From positions 1 to 27,990 of the IMG/VR virus record IMGVR_UViG_3300025426_000101: a stretch of 27,990 nt of DNA. One strand, 5' to 3'. Shown here in pieces: positions 19,842 through 27,973 of this stretch. Made by a program: the position numbers and the translations under genes. The notes under the pieces were generated by a model. The model made no database searches and was not told the DNA's origin. It saw only the letters and a program-made list of their open reading frames with translations. Every line of letters begins with the position of its first letter. The stretch's first letter is position 1. Source of the stretch: a virus.

Positions 19842-22136
19842 ATGGCTACATACTATTGGGTAACTGGAGCAGGTACTTGGTCAACAACAGGTAATACACA
19901 CTTTGCTACTAGCTCTGGCGGAACACCAACTGCCAATAATCCTACAACTGGTGACACAGTTGTTTTTGATACTAACTCTGGAATTGCAGGAGCTTCTTAT
20001 GCAGTTACTGTAACTACTACTAATACAGTAACAACAGTTACTTTAGCAAACCCATCAGCAGGAACAGTATCTTTTAATTTGGGTGCAAACTTTAGCAATA
20101 CAGGAACATTTACATTTACTTCAGGTGCAATCAGTTTAAGCACTTATACTTTAAGCTGTAACATTTTTAGCTCAACAAACTCCAATACTCGTTCGATTGC
20201 TTTTGGTACTGGAAATATTACAGTTACAGGCAATGCGGCTACTGTATGGAATATGGCGACTGCTACGGGCTTTACTTTAACTGGCACACCTCAAGTTAAT
20301 TTAACTTATACAGGTTCTACAGGAACAAGAATAATAGCTCATTCAACTACGGCTGGTAGCGTAGGAGAAGTTGGTGCTGTAAGTTTTACTTTTTCTGCAT
20401 CAGGTGATGCTATTACCATTAATAATGGTAGCTATATTAAAAACTTAATATTTAGTTCAGGCTCTACTAATACAGTTGCAAACTCAACATTATATGTTTA
20501 CGGAAACTACACTTTAGCTTCTGGAATGACAATAACTGCTGGAACAAACGTAACTAACCTTTTTTCTGGTTTAAATCAGCAAAATATTACTACTAATAAC
20601 GTCACACTTGATTTTCCAATTAATATTGGGGGAACTGTAAATCCTACGGCTATTACTGGCAATGGTAGTACAGTAACAGTAACTTATTCTGCTGCATTTT
20701 CATTTCCTGCGGTCGGCTCAAAAATTACTGTAGCAAACGTAGTTCCAGCTGAATATAACGGCACTTTTACTGTAACTTCATCATCTAATACAACACTTAC
20801 TTATTCAAGTTCTATAACAGGAACAGTAACTACTTTTGGAACTATTAGCCTAGCTAGTTGTACAGTCCAGCTTCAAGACGCAATGACAATGGGTACTAGT
20901 AGAACATTAGCTTTTAATAGCGGAACATTAGACTTAAATAACAAAACATTTACTACAGGAATTTTTACAGCTATTACTTCTGCCCCGCATAGTATTTTAT
21001 TTGGAACAGGAACAATTAATATAGCTAGCAACAATGCTACCATTTGGTCAAACCTTAGTACGGCATCTACCCCATTTACTTACACAGGCACAAGTAAAAT
21101 TAATTGTACATATTCTGGTTCAGTAGGTACTAGAGTTATAACTAGCCAACAACAAACAGAAGCAAACGCACTTAACTTTTACATTACTGCTGGTTCTGAT
21201 AACTTTCAAATTAATGGAAATCGTGGCTATCAAACAATAGACTTTACTGGTTTTACAGGCACATTTGGAATAGTTCCAGCTAGTACCGGTAACGCAGTTA
21301 TTTATCAAAACCTTGTATTGCCAGCAGCAGGGGTCGCTACAGGATTTGGTGCAAACAGCGCAACATACGGATTTACTTTTGGTTCAGCAACAAATAGCCA
21401 AACATTTACTAGCAATGGTTATTTATTAGACACTAATATATTAAAACAAGCCGCAGGAAGTTTGACATTAGTTGGGCCATTAACTTTAACATCTTCTGTT
21501 AGCACAGGGCAATTTACATTTACTGGTGGAACATTTAGCACTGGTGGATATGCACTAAACTGCGCAATATTTAACTTTCAAAACACTGGTACTAAAACAT
21601 TAACTTTAACTAATAGCACAGTAACTATTTCTGGCGGTACTTCAAGCTCAGGATTTTCTGGCTCAAACACTAATACAACTTACAATTTAACAGGCTCAAA
21701 CATTGTATTTACTACCTCTGCTACTACGTTTTTTAATGCTCCAATAGGAGTATTTCCTCAAGTTACTATGGGTGGTACTGGAACGCTTAATATTGGTCAA
21801 GCATCTGCCTCAAACACAATTACAACCCTGACAAATACAACACAGCCTTGTACTATTTCTTTATTGGCAACTGCAACGCAGCTTAACGTAACCAACTTTA
21901 ACGTAAACGGTACTGCTGGTAATTTAGTTACATTGAATAGCACAGTACCAGGAACACAAGCTACTATTAGTAAAACAAGCGGTCAAGTATCTGTCAACTA
22001 TTTAAACATTCAAGACAGCAAAGCTACCGGCGGTGCTGCGTGGGACGCTTACTATTCCACCAATTCTGGAAATAACACAGGCTGGTTTATCTCGTCAAAC
22101 CTGTCAAATTTTTTAAATTTATTTGATAAACAATAG
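19842..22136 (+). CDS. Large repetitive beta-rich tail adhesin/tailspike-like protein
   Basis: A 764-residue protein. It begins YYWVTGAGTWSTTGNTHFAT followed by NNPTTGDTVVFDTNSG, a common N-terminal module of surface and phage adhesins. The remainder is repeated Thr/Ser/Asn strands with ITVTGN and GTINIASN turns, at least two similar long segments (about 75-190 and 350-470), consistent with a beta-helix or beta-solenoid. No catalytic triad is evident, so enzymatic depolymerase activity cannot be claimed. It probably contacts host surface polysaccharide. Lower GC than upstream genes. Confidence 0.65.
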   Translation: MATYYWVTGAGTWSTTGNTHFATSSGGTPTANNPTTGDTVVFDTNSGIAGASYAVTVTTTNTVTTVTLANPSAGTVSFNLGANFSNTGTFTFTSGAISLSTYTLSCNIFSSTNSNTRSIAFGTGNITVTGNAATVWNMATATGFTLTGTPQVNLTYTGSTGTRIIAHSTTAGSVGEVGAVSFTFSASGDAITINNGSYIKNLIFSSGSTNTVANSTLYVYGNYTLASGMTITAGTNVTNLFSGLNQQNITTNNVTLDFPINIGGTVNPTAITGNGSTVTVTYSAAFSFPAVGSKITVANVVPAEYNGTFTVTSSSNTTLTYSSSITGTVTTFGTISLASCTVQLQDAMTMGTSRTLAFNSGTLDLNNKTFTTGIFTAITSAPHSILFGTGTINIASNNATIWSNLSTASTPFTYTGTSKINCTYSGSVGTRVITSQQQTEANALNFYITAGSDNFQINGNRGYQTIDFTGFTGTFGIVPASTGNAVIYQNLVLPAAGVATGFGANSATYGFTFGSATNSQTFTSNGYLLDTNILKQAAGSLTLVGPLTLTSSVSTGQFTFTGGTFSTGGYALNCAIFNFQNTGTKTLTLTNSTVTISGGTSSSGFSGSNTNTTYNLTGSNIVFTTSATTFFNAPIGVFPQVTMGGTGTLNIGQASASNTITTLTNTTQPCTISLLATATQLNVTNFNVNGTAGNLVTLNSTVPGTQATISKTSGQVSVNYLNIQDSKATGGAAWDAYYSTNSGNNTGWFISSNLSNFLNLFDKQ

Positions 22137-22154
22137 TCAATTTTTTACTTTTTT

Positions 22155-22164
22155 GCGTATTAGT
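22155..22164 (+). promoter_or_regulatory. Phage promoter motif GCGTATTAGT, copy 5
   Basis: Fifth identical 10-mer, with TATTAG at 22158-22163, ahead of the glycosyltransferase cassette at 22213. It lacks GGGCG at the usual distance (22135-22139 reads AGTCA) and follows a T-rich stretch. A TATAAT hexamer lies downstream at 22178-22183. Confidence 0.55.
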
Positions 22165-22177
22165 GGTAGTAAGATGA

Positions 22178-22183
22178 TATAAT
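22178..22183 (+). promoter_or_regulatory. Possible host-type -10 box TATAAT
   Basis: GATATAATATAGG lies between the GCGTATTAGT motif and the palindrome. No -35 hexamer lies at 17 bp; TTGCGT lies at 19 bp. It could let host polymerase transcribe the glycosylation cassette independently of the phage motif. Confidence 0.3.
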
Positions 22184-22186
22184 ATA

Positions 22187-22200
22187 GGTTCGTACGAACC
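22187..22200 (+). promoter_or_regulatory. Perfect 14-bp palindrome GGTTCGTACGAACC (operator candidate)
   Basis: A perfect palindrome placed just after the -10-like TATAAT and 12 nt before the ATG at 22213. Its position over the start of transcription suggests a dimeric repressor or operator site, or a short hairpin at the mRNA 5' end. Confidence 0.55.
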
Positions 22201-22212
22201 CGTAAGGAAAAC

Positions 22213-23433
22213 ATGAAATACAGCATTGTAATACCGACTTACAATAATTGTGAGAAGTACTTAAAGCCGTGTGTAGACTCGATTATTAAGTACACCGACT
22301 TGACCGATGTAGAGCTGATTATCAGCGCCAACGGGTGTACAGATAACACAGATAAGTACATTAACTATCTGGCAAGCGCAATACCCCACTTTGATGCTAT
22401 TTGGGATCCGGCACCCGCTGGGTTTGCAGTGGCTACAAACAGGGGCATTAAAAAGGCTAAGGGGGACAAAATCATCCTCCTTAACAACGACACCCAGCTA
22501 TTGGGGCCAGATTGGATTGAAAAGCTAGACAGTGGTGCTGATATTTGCTCTGTGTGGACACAGTTCTCACCCATTACCCAGCGCCGTTTTGCGGTGTTCT
22601 TTTGTGTGTTAATTGACGCCAAGGTGTTTAAAACGATTGGCTACCTTAACGAAGAATACAGCACCGGTGGCTGCGAAGACATTGAGTTTTGCCTAAAAGC
22701 CCAAGATGCTGGGTTTACGATGGACGCAAACTGGGATAATGGTCAGTTTCCAATCTACCACAAGGCCGAGGGCACGATGCACGACCCGCAGCTGGTACAA
22801 GACTGGGGCAACAAGTTTTTGCTAAACGAACTTCGGTTAGCAAAGGAATACAACTTAGACTGGTACCGCTGGCGCCTGTCAAACAACTACGAGCGGGCAG
22901 TATTCCTCAAAGGTGATCCAGTGTTTCCCCGTGAAACCCAAAGATATGAATGGGCGGGGAAAAACGTACTACCGGGCTCGGTGCTTGAGATTGGATGCTC
23001 TACAGGCTACGGTTACCAGTTCTTAAACACGCAAGCCTACATTGGCCTTGACTACGACCCAATTATTATAAACGTAGCCAAAGAACAACAGTGGTCTGAT
23101 AATGCAACGTTTTATCGCGCCGACATTAATACATTCGATTTGGGGCGCTACAGCACGATTATAGCGTTCGAGGTAGTGGAGCACCTAGACAACGGTTTAG
23201 AGCTCGTAGAGAGGCTAAAAGGGCACTGCAAACGCCTTTTAATTACCGTGCCTCACAACGAGCCAAAGGGCTTCTGGGGAGAGCACCACAAGCTGCATGG
23301 GTTGACTGAAAAAGACTTCCCTGGATTTACGTTTGAGTACATCGACTTTGAGGGTAATATTTCCTCGGCAATGCGCCAAGTAGACCAGAGCAATCCGGGC
23401 AACTTGATGATCTGCAGGTGGGACAATGAGTAA
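22213..23433 (+). CDS. Glycosyltransferase family 2 / SAM-methyltransferase fusion
   Basis: 406 residues with two enzymes. Residues 1 to about 205 are a GT2 GT-A fold: SIVIPTYNN at the start, IILLNNDTQLLG (NND at 91-93 as the DxD-like metal site), GGCEDIEFCLKAQDAGF at 152-168. Residues about 240-400 are a class I SAM methyltransferase: VLEIGCSTGYG (257-267, motif I), GLDYDP (278-283), and AFEVVEHLDNG (318-328, typical of UbiE/COQ5-like folds). It probably transfers and methylates a sugar on a phage structure or host glycan. AAGGAA precedes the ATG; it overlaps the next gene by 8 nt. Function in detail unknown. Confidence 0.85.
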   Translation: MKYSIVIPTYNNCEKYLKPCVDSIIKYTDLTDVELIISANGCTDNTDKYINYLASAIPHFDAIWDPAPAGFAVATNRGIKKAKGDKIILLNNDTQLLGPDWIEKLDSGADICSVWTQFSPITQRRFAVFFCVLIDAKVFKTIGYLNEEYSTGGCEDIEFCLKAQDAGFTMDANWDNGQFPIYHKAEGTMHDPQLVQDWGNKFLLNELRLAKEYNLDWYRWRLSNNYERAVFLKGDPVFPRETQRYEWAGKNVLPGSVLEIGCSTGYGYQFLNTQAYIGLDYDPIIINVAKEQQWSDNATFYRADINTFDLGRYSTIIAFEVVEHLDNGLELVERLKGHCKRLLITVPHNEPKGFWGEHHKLHGLTEKDFPGFTFEYIDFEGNISSAMRQVDQSNPGNLMICRWDNE

Positions 23434-24400
23434 AGTACTATGTTCCGTGGCAACACGGGGTAGGTACTTCACAACACTGCCCTTAGTATTAAATGCCATC
23501 ATTAACCAATCCAAGCCGGTTGATAAGCTGATTGTCTACGATGACAATGACGAGCCGCAGGACATGCGAAAAGAGTTTTTGTACCAGCACTTTTTTCAGA
23601 TGTTAGATATTAAGGGTATTGCATGGGAGTGGCAGTACGCTGACAAAAAAGGTCAGCACCACATCCACCAACGAGCCAACCTAGCGGGTTTTGATTGGGT
23701 TTGGCGCGTTGACGATGACGCGGTGCCAGAACCAAATGTATTAGAAGAGTTGTATCGTTGGATTGATATGTGGCCCGATTTGGGTGCTGTGGGTAGTCAT
23801 ATTTGGACACCACCACACATACCAAACACCGCTGGCATAACTGGACGAATTGATAACATTGATTCAGAACCAAACATCCAGTGGGGCAAGTTTAATGTAG
23901 CCCAAGAAGTTGATCATCTACACTGTTCATTTTTATATCGTGCTGGTGTAACAGATTATAATTTAGGACTATCTAGGGTAGCGCACAGAGAAGAGACGTT
24001 GTTTACTTTTCAGCTGCAACAAAAAGGTTATAGCATTTTAGTAGTACCAAACGCCATTACCTGGCACATGAAGAATCCTGACGGAGGGATTCGTAGCGAG
24101 ACAAGGAAGGAAATGTATGAGCATGATGAACAGATTTTTAGAAATATTTTGCAGTACCGTGATCGTACCATTGTGGTTCTCAATTGTGGCCTTGGTGACC
24201 ATATTGTATTCAGCCGCATACTTCCTTCAATACCTAACGCTGAAGTTTTTAGTTGTTACCCTGAAGTGGTTCCCGGTAGGTCAATAGCAGAGGCAGTGCA
24301 GCTGTTTGGTGATCTTGACCCGTGGAACGTCTACAAGAAGATGGACCAGTGGAAGTGGAAAGATAGTTTAGAAAAAGCATACCGGAAGATGTACTTATGA
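23426..24400 (+). CDS. Glycosyltransferase (GT2-like) fused to N-terminal half of a GT9-like domain
   Basis: 324 residues. The N-terminal about 235 residues are GT2-like: MSKVLCSVATRGRYFTTLPL, WRVDDDAVPE with the metal-binding DDD at 96-98, and an ALHREETLF-type acid (VAHREETLF). The C-terminal 81 residues (from 244) begin YRDRTIVVLNCGLGDHIVF, which is the N-terminal signature of GT9 heptosyltransferase-like enzymes (GLGD loop at 255-259), and end before any GT9 catalytic C-terminal half. That half is encoded by the next gene, whose start overlaps this stop as ATGA. Together they probably reconstitute a GT9. The overlap with the preceding GT2-methyltransferase is 8 nt. Confidence 0.75.
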   Translation: MSKVLCSVATRGRYFTTLPLVLNAIINQSKPVDKLIVYDDNDEPQDMRKEFLYQHFFQMLDIKGIAWEWQYADKKGQHHIHQRANLAGFDWVWRVDDDAVPEPNVLEELYRWIDMWPDLGAVGSHIWTPPHIPNTAGITGRIDNIDSEPNIQWGKFNVAQEVDHLHCSFLYRAGVTDYNLGLSRVAHREETLFTFQLQQKGYSILVVPNAITWHMKNPDGGIRSETRKEMYEHDEQIFRNILQYRDRTIVVLNCGLGDHIVFSRILPSIPNAEVFSCYPEVVPGRSIAEAVQLFGDLDPWNVYKKMDQWKWKDSLEKAYRKMYL

Positions 24401-24837
24401 TTATCATCTCCCCGTATGCACAAAAACTAAGAACAAATAAAGAAAACCCAAAAAACTATCCATATTGGGAACAACTTGTACAAGAATTGCAAAAAACTAT
24501 ACATGTTGTGCAAATTGGCGTTGAGGGTGAAAAGCAATTAGTACCAGATTTTAGAAAGAATTTACCGATTCCAGCTTTGCGAGAATTACTATGGCAATGT
24601 AAGACATGGATTGGAGTAGATAGTTTTTTTCAACATTTAGCTTGGGATGAAGGAGTACCCGGCATCGTATTATGGGGGCCATCTGATCCGCTGATATTTG
24701 GACACCCAGAAAATATTAACCTACTAAAAGACCGATCATGTTTAGTAGAAAATCAGTTTATATGGTGGGAGGCCACCGAACACAGTAACGATCGCTTTGT
24801 AAAACCAAAAGAAATACTAGAGCACCTAAAGGAATAA
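24397..24837 (+). CDS. C-terminal half of a GT9-like glycosyltransferase
   Basis: A 146-residue protein starting MIIISPYAQKLRTNKENPKN. Residues 73-104 (GVDSFFQHLAWDEGVPGIV, then GPSDPLIFGHP) match the C-terminal donor-binding half of GT9 (heptosyltransferase family, G-V-D-S-x-x-x-H-L-A, G-P-T-D-P). It lacks the N-terminal acceptor half, which is found on the C-terminus of the preceding protein. The genes overlap by ATGA, so coupled translation could give an assembled two-chain enzyme. Lower GC than its upstream neighbours. Confidence 0.7.
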   Translation: MIIISPYAQKLRTNKENPKNYPYWEQLVQELQKTIHVVQIGVEGEKQLVPDFRKNLPIPALRELLWQCKTWIGVDSFFQHLAWDEGVPGIVLWGPSDPLIFGHPENINLLKDRSCLVENQFIWWEATEHSNDRFVKPKEILEHLKE

Positions 24838-24840
24838 AAC

Positions 24841-26634
24841 ATGGCCCAATCCGGCTACACACCAATTTCGTTGTACTACAGCGCCACCTCTGGGGTTGCC
24901 CCGACGGCAGGCAACCTTGTAAACGGTGAGCTGGCACTTAACATCACCGACGGCAAGATGTACTTTAAGAACACCAGCGGCGCAGTAACACTGCTTGCCT
25001 CCGCAGCTGGCGCTGCGGCAGCAGGCAATCTATCGGGTGGCACATCAGGCCAAATCCCTTACCAAAACGGTGTAAGCTCCACTGTGTTTATGGCCGCACC
25101 AAGTGTGTCTGGCACTTATCTTGGATGGAACGGTAGTGGCTTTTACTGGACATCTTCTACCGGCGCATCTGGTTTTAGTGGTTTTAGCGGCTTTAGTGGA
25201 TATAGTGGTTTAGGCACCTCTGGTTACAGTGGTATATCAGGCTACAGCGGATTCAGTGGTTACAGTGGGTCTGGTGTATCTGGATATAGCGGATCTGGCG
25301 TGTCTGGCTATAGTGGCTTCTCGGGCTTTAGTGGCTACAGTGGTTTAACAGGTAACAGCGGTATCTCTGGCTTCTCAGGCTTTTCTGGCTACAGCGGATC
25401 TGGTACATCTGGTTACAGCGGTATCAATGGATCAACTGGCCCAACTGGTAACTCAGGCTACAGTGGCTTTAGTGGCTACAGTGGTTCAAACGGCGTATCA
25501 GGAACAACCGGCGCATCTGGTTACAGTGGATTTAGTGGTACATCAGGCTACAGCGGTTTCAGTGGTTTTAGTGGCTACAGTGGTCTTGGCTTATCTGGCT
25601 ACTCTGGCGTATCAGGCTACTCTGGTGCGACAGCAGCATCGGGCTACAGCGGCTACAGTGGCTTCTCAGGATTCTCTGGCTATTCTGGATCTGGTGTTTC
25701 TGGTTATAGCGGTATCAGTGGATACTCTGGCGCCCCAGCATCAAGCACAGCCAACGCGGCAACATTTAACGACAGCGGTAGTGGCGCATCATCACCAACT
25801 ACCTTTAACGGTTCCGTAGCTAGAACCATTTCGTTTAACACACTTGGCGCCCCTGGAATCTCAGGAACCAACGCAGTTGGCACGTGGCCAATCGGCATTA
25901 GTGGAACTGCAGCCACAGCAACCAACCTGTCCGGTGGTTCAGTAAACGCAACCAGCATTACTTACAGCACAACACTTACTGGCGGTACTGGTATTGTTAA
26001 CTTAGGTTCTGGTCAGTTCTACAAAGACGCCAGCGGCAACGTGTCAATTGGCTCTACGTCTACGCCAGCCACCTTGTACGTCAAGGGCGGCAACTCAAAC
26101 AACCTGTCAATTGATAACGGCGGTCAGCAGTTTACCACCTTGTCGGTGTACAACAACGGCACCGAAAAGGCGCAGATGTACTGGGACCAAACCAACACGC
26201 TGTTCGTGTTTGGTACGGACGTAGGCGCACCGGTGGTGTTCAAGGCAGCTACCGTGGAGCGTATGCGCATCTCTAGCGCTGGCGGCGTGTCGATCGGCAC
26301 GTCAACAGACGCGGGCGTAGGCAACTTGCTGGTAAACGGCACCGTAACAGGTAGCAGTTTTTCTGGCGCCGGTACCGGGCTGACCGGCACCGCGTCTAGC
26401 CTCACCGTCGGCACCGCGACAAACCAGTCTGGTGGTAGTGTGTCAGCAACAACGGTGTCTGCTAGTGGTGGATACACCGCAACGTCCACGGCGCCGTTTT
26501 ATACTAACGCAAACACTGTCTCGGCTAACTACACGTTGCCGGCAAACTACAACGCAATGAGTACGGGGCCCGTTACTATCAACACCGGCATTGTGGTAAC
26601 CGTTTCTACTGGCTCACGCTGGGTAATCGTTTAA
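24841..26634 (+). CDS. Collagen-like tail fibre protein 2
   Basis: 597 residues. The N-terminus (residues 1-55, GYTPISLYYSATSGVAPTAG, then LALNITDGKMYFKN) matches the attachment domain of phage tail fibres. The collagen-like array covers about 109-297 (GFS, GYS, GLS, GTS, with longer non-GXS insertions such as GSTGPTGN). The 300-residue C-terminal part is a Gly/Ser/Thr-rich beta domain with a YVKGGNSNNLSIDNGGQQF segment and repeated GTATNLSGGSVNAT-like turns, probably a trimeric head. AAGGAA precedes the ATG. It probably forms a host-binding fibre. Confidence 0.8.
   Translation: MAQSGYTPISLYYSATSGVAPTAGNLVNGELALNITDGKMYFKNTSGAVTLLASAAGAAAAGNLSGGTSGQIPYQNGVSSTVFMAAPSVSGTYLGWNGSGFYWTSSTGASGFSGFSGFSGYSGLGTSGYSGISGYSGFSGYSGSGVSGYSGSGVSGYSGFSGFSGYSGLTGNSGISGFSGFSGYSGSGTSGYSGINGSTGPTGNSGYSGFSGYSGSNGVSGTTGASGYSGFSGTSGYSGFSGFSGYSGLGLSGYSGVSGYSGATAASGYSGYSGFSGFSGYSGSGVSGYSGISGYSGAPASSTANAATFNDSGSGASSPTTFNGSVARTISFNTLGAPGISGTNAVGTWPIGISGTAATATNLSGGSVNATSITYSTTLTGGTGIVNLGSGQFYKDASGNVSIGSTSTPATLYVKGGNSNNLSIDNGGQQFTTLSVYNNGTEKAQMYWDQTNTLFVFGTDVGAPVVFKAATVERMRISSAGGVSIGTSTDAGVGNLLVNGTVTGSSFSGAGTGLTGTASSLTVGTATNQSGGSVSATTVSASGGYTATSTAPFYTNANTVSANYTLPANYNAMSTGPVTINTGIVVTVSTGSRWVIV
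25165..25731 (+). repeat. Tandem Gly-X-Ser codon repeats in fibre 2
   Basis: About 567 nt of collagen-like units. Serine is mostly AGT or AGC here (GGC-TAC-AGT-GGT), whereas fibre 1 uses TCT. The peptide is similar but the codons differ, so the two arrays share little nucleotide identity. Confidence 0.85.
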
Positions 26635-26643
26635 GGAAAAATT

Positions 26644-27027
26644 ATGGCTGGCACAATAGTCGCAAATACAATCAATACAGATACTGGGGTTTTTAGCACT
26701 CAAAATGCTTATATGGGTATTGCTAAAGCATGGGTAAACTTTTTAGGTTCTACTGGTGCAATTCAATCATCTTTTAATGTTTCTTCAGTTACTAGAAATG
26801 CTATTAGTGATTACACAATTAACTTTGGTGTAGCTTTTTCTGATGCCAACTATGTTGCTGCTGGCATGGGCGCATCAGGAAATCAACGAAATTTAGCTTT
26901 TTATAATGGAACGCTAAATACTGGAAACTCAACATCTGGGCTGACTGCATCAAGTTGTAGAATTGCTTTTGTTTCTACCGGTGTATATGATTCCGACCCA
27001 TCAACAGTTGTTTTCTTCCACGCATAA
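26644..27027 (+). CDS. Tail-tip/receptor-binding-like protein, paralogue A
   Basis: A 127-residue protein: MAGTIVANTINTDTGVFSTQ, then AKAWVNFLGSTGAIQSSFNV, SSVTRNAISDYTINFGVAFS and a C-terminal strand-rich end. The AKAWVNF...FNVSSVT...Y-x-I/V-N-F pattern is a common C-terminal domain of phage tail fibres and small tail-tip proteins. AAGGAA precedes the ATG. It is paralogous to the next gene. Confidence 0.7.
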   Translation: MAGTIVANTINTDTGVFSTQNAYMGIAKAWVNFLGSTGAIQSSFNVSSVTRNAISDYTINFGVAFSDANYVAAGMGASGNQRNLAFYNGTLNTGNSTSGLTASSCRIAFVSTGVYDSDPSTVVFFHA

Positions 27028-27037
27028 AGGATAAATC

Positions 27038-27436
27038 ATGGCAGGAACAATCGTAGCAGATACTTTACAAGATGGTGCTGGCAATAGCACCGCAATGGAT
27101 AATGCCATTTATGGTAGTGCAAAGGCTTGGGTAAACTTTAATGGAACACCATCAAGCCCTACTATTCGTGCTTCATACAATGTGTCATCTGTAACAAAAG
27201 TAACAACTGGGCAATATCAAGTTAATTTTACTAATGCTTTTATAGATACTAATTATTCTTCAGTTGGAACTTGTGGAATTTACAATGGAACAGATGGTTC
27301 AACTCAATGGGGAATAAAAATGATGTTCAATACACTTGCTGCATACACTACAACATCAATGCAATTTAGTGTAAATAATATGAGTAGCGGTGCAAATGCC
27401 GATACTTCTTTGTTATGTGCTTCATTTTATAGATAA
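27038..27436 (+). CDS. Tail-tip/receptor-binding-like protein, paralogue B
   Basis: A 132-residue protein sharing the layout of the preceding gene: MAGTIVADTLQDGAGNSTAM, then AKAWVNFNGTPSSPTIRASY, NVSSVTKVTTGQYQVNFTNA. The framework (MAGTIVA-T, AKAWVNF, NVSSVT, NF-AF-D) is conserved but the C-terminal half has diverged. AAAGGA precedes the ATG. The tandem pair may provide alternative host specificities. Confidence 0.7.
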   Translation: MAGTIVADTLQDGAGNSTAMDNAIYGSAKAWVNFNGTPSSPTIRASYNVSSVTKVTTGQYQVNFTNAFIDTNYSSVGTCGIYNGTDGSTQWGIKMMFNTLAAYTTTSMQFSVNNMSSGANADTSLLCASFYR

Positions 27437-27445
27437 GGAATAATA

Positions 27446-27964
27446 ATGTCACAAGTAATGCCTCCTTATGAAAAACTACATAGCCTGTTTGAATACAGGG
27501 ATGGTATGCTTTTTCATAAAGCTGGCAAAGCTGACTCTATGGGGCGGTCAATGAATCATTTGGCTGGCAAAAGAGCAGGTACATTGCATCCATTAGGTTA
27601 TCGCAAAGTGTCTATTGACCAGCACCCACACATGGAACATCGTGTAATTTGGAAAATGTTTAACAAAGATTTTGAAGATGGAACTTTAGACCATATTAAT
27701 AATAATCGTGCCGATAATCGCATTGAAAACTTGCGTCTTGCTAGTCGTGCAGAAAACAATCAAAATGCTGTATTACGCAAAGATAATAAAAGCGGTGTAA
27801 AAGGTGTTAATTGGAACTCTAGGGACAAACGCTGGACAGCATCCATTTCAATAAATGGTAAGCGTAAGTCGTTAGGTAATTTTAAAGATTTGGCTTTAGC
27901 TACGGAATTTATCCAGTTGGCTAGGGATATGGTTCATGGCGATTTTGCCAATCATGGAATTTAA
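27446..27964 (+). CDS. HNH homing endonuclease with AP2-like DNA-binding domain
   Basis: A 172-residue protein. The HNH nuclease lies at about 60-105: HRVIWKMFNKDFEDGTLDHI with H65, D82 and H83, and Asn residues at 86-87 and 94 (NNNRADNRIENLRLASRAEN). Residues about 106-160 (SGVKGVNWNSRDKRWTASIS) form an AP2/ERF-like DNA-binding domain. This pairing is a known mobile endonuclease type. AAGGAA precedes the ATG. It lies between tail genes, as expected for an intron-less homing gene, and starts with the same MSQV as the following gene. Confidence 0.88.
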   Translation: MSQVMPPYEKLHSLFEYRDGMLFHKAGKADSMGRSMNHLAGKRAGTLHPLGYRKVSIDQHPHMEHRVIWKMFNKDFEDGTLDHINNNRADNRIENLRLASRAENNQNAVLRKDNKSGVKGVNWNSRDKRWTASISINGKRKSLGNFKDLALATEFIQLARDMVHGDFANHGI

Positions 27965-27973
27965 GGAGATATT

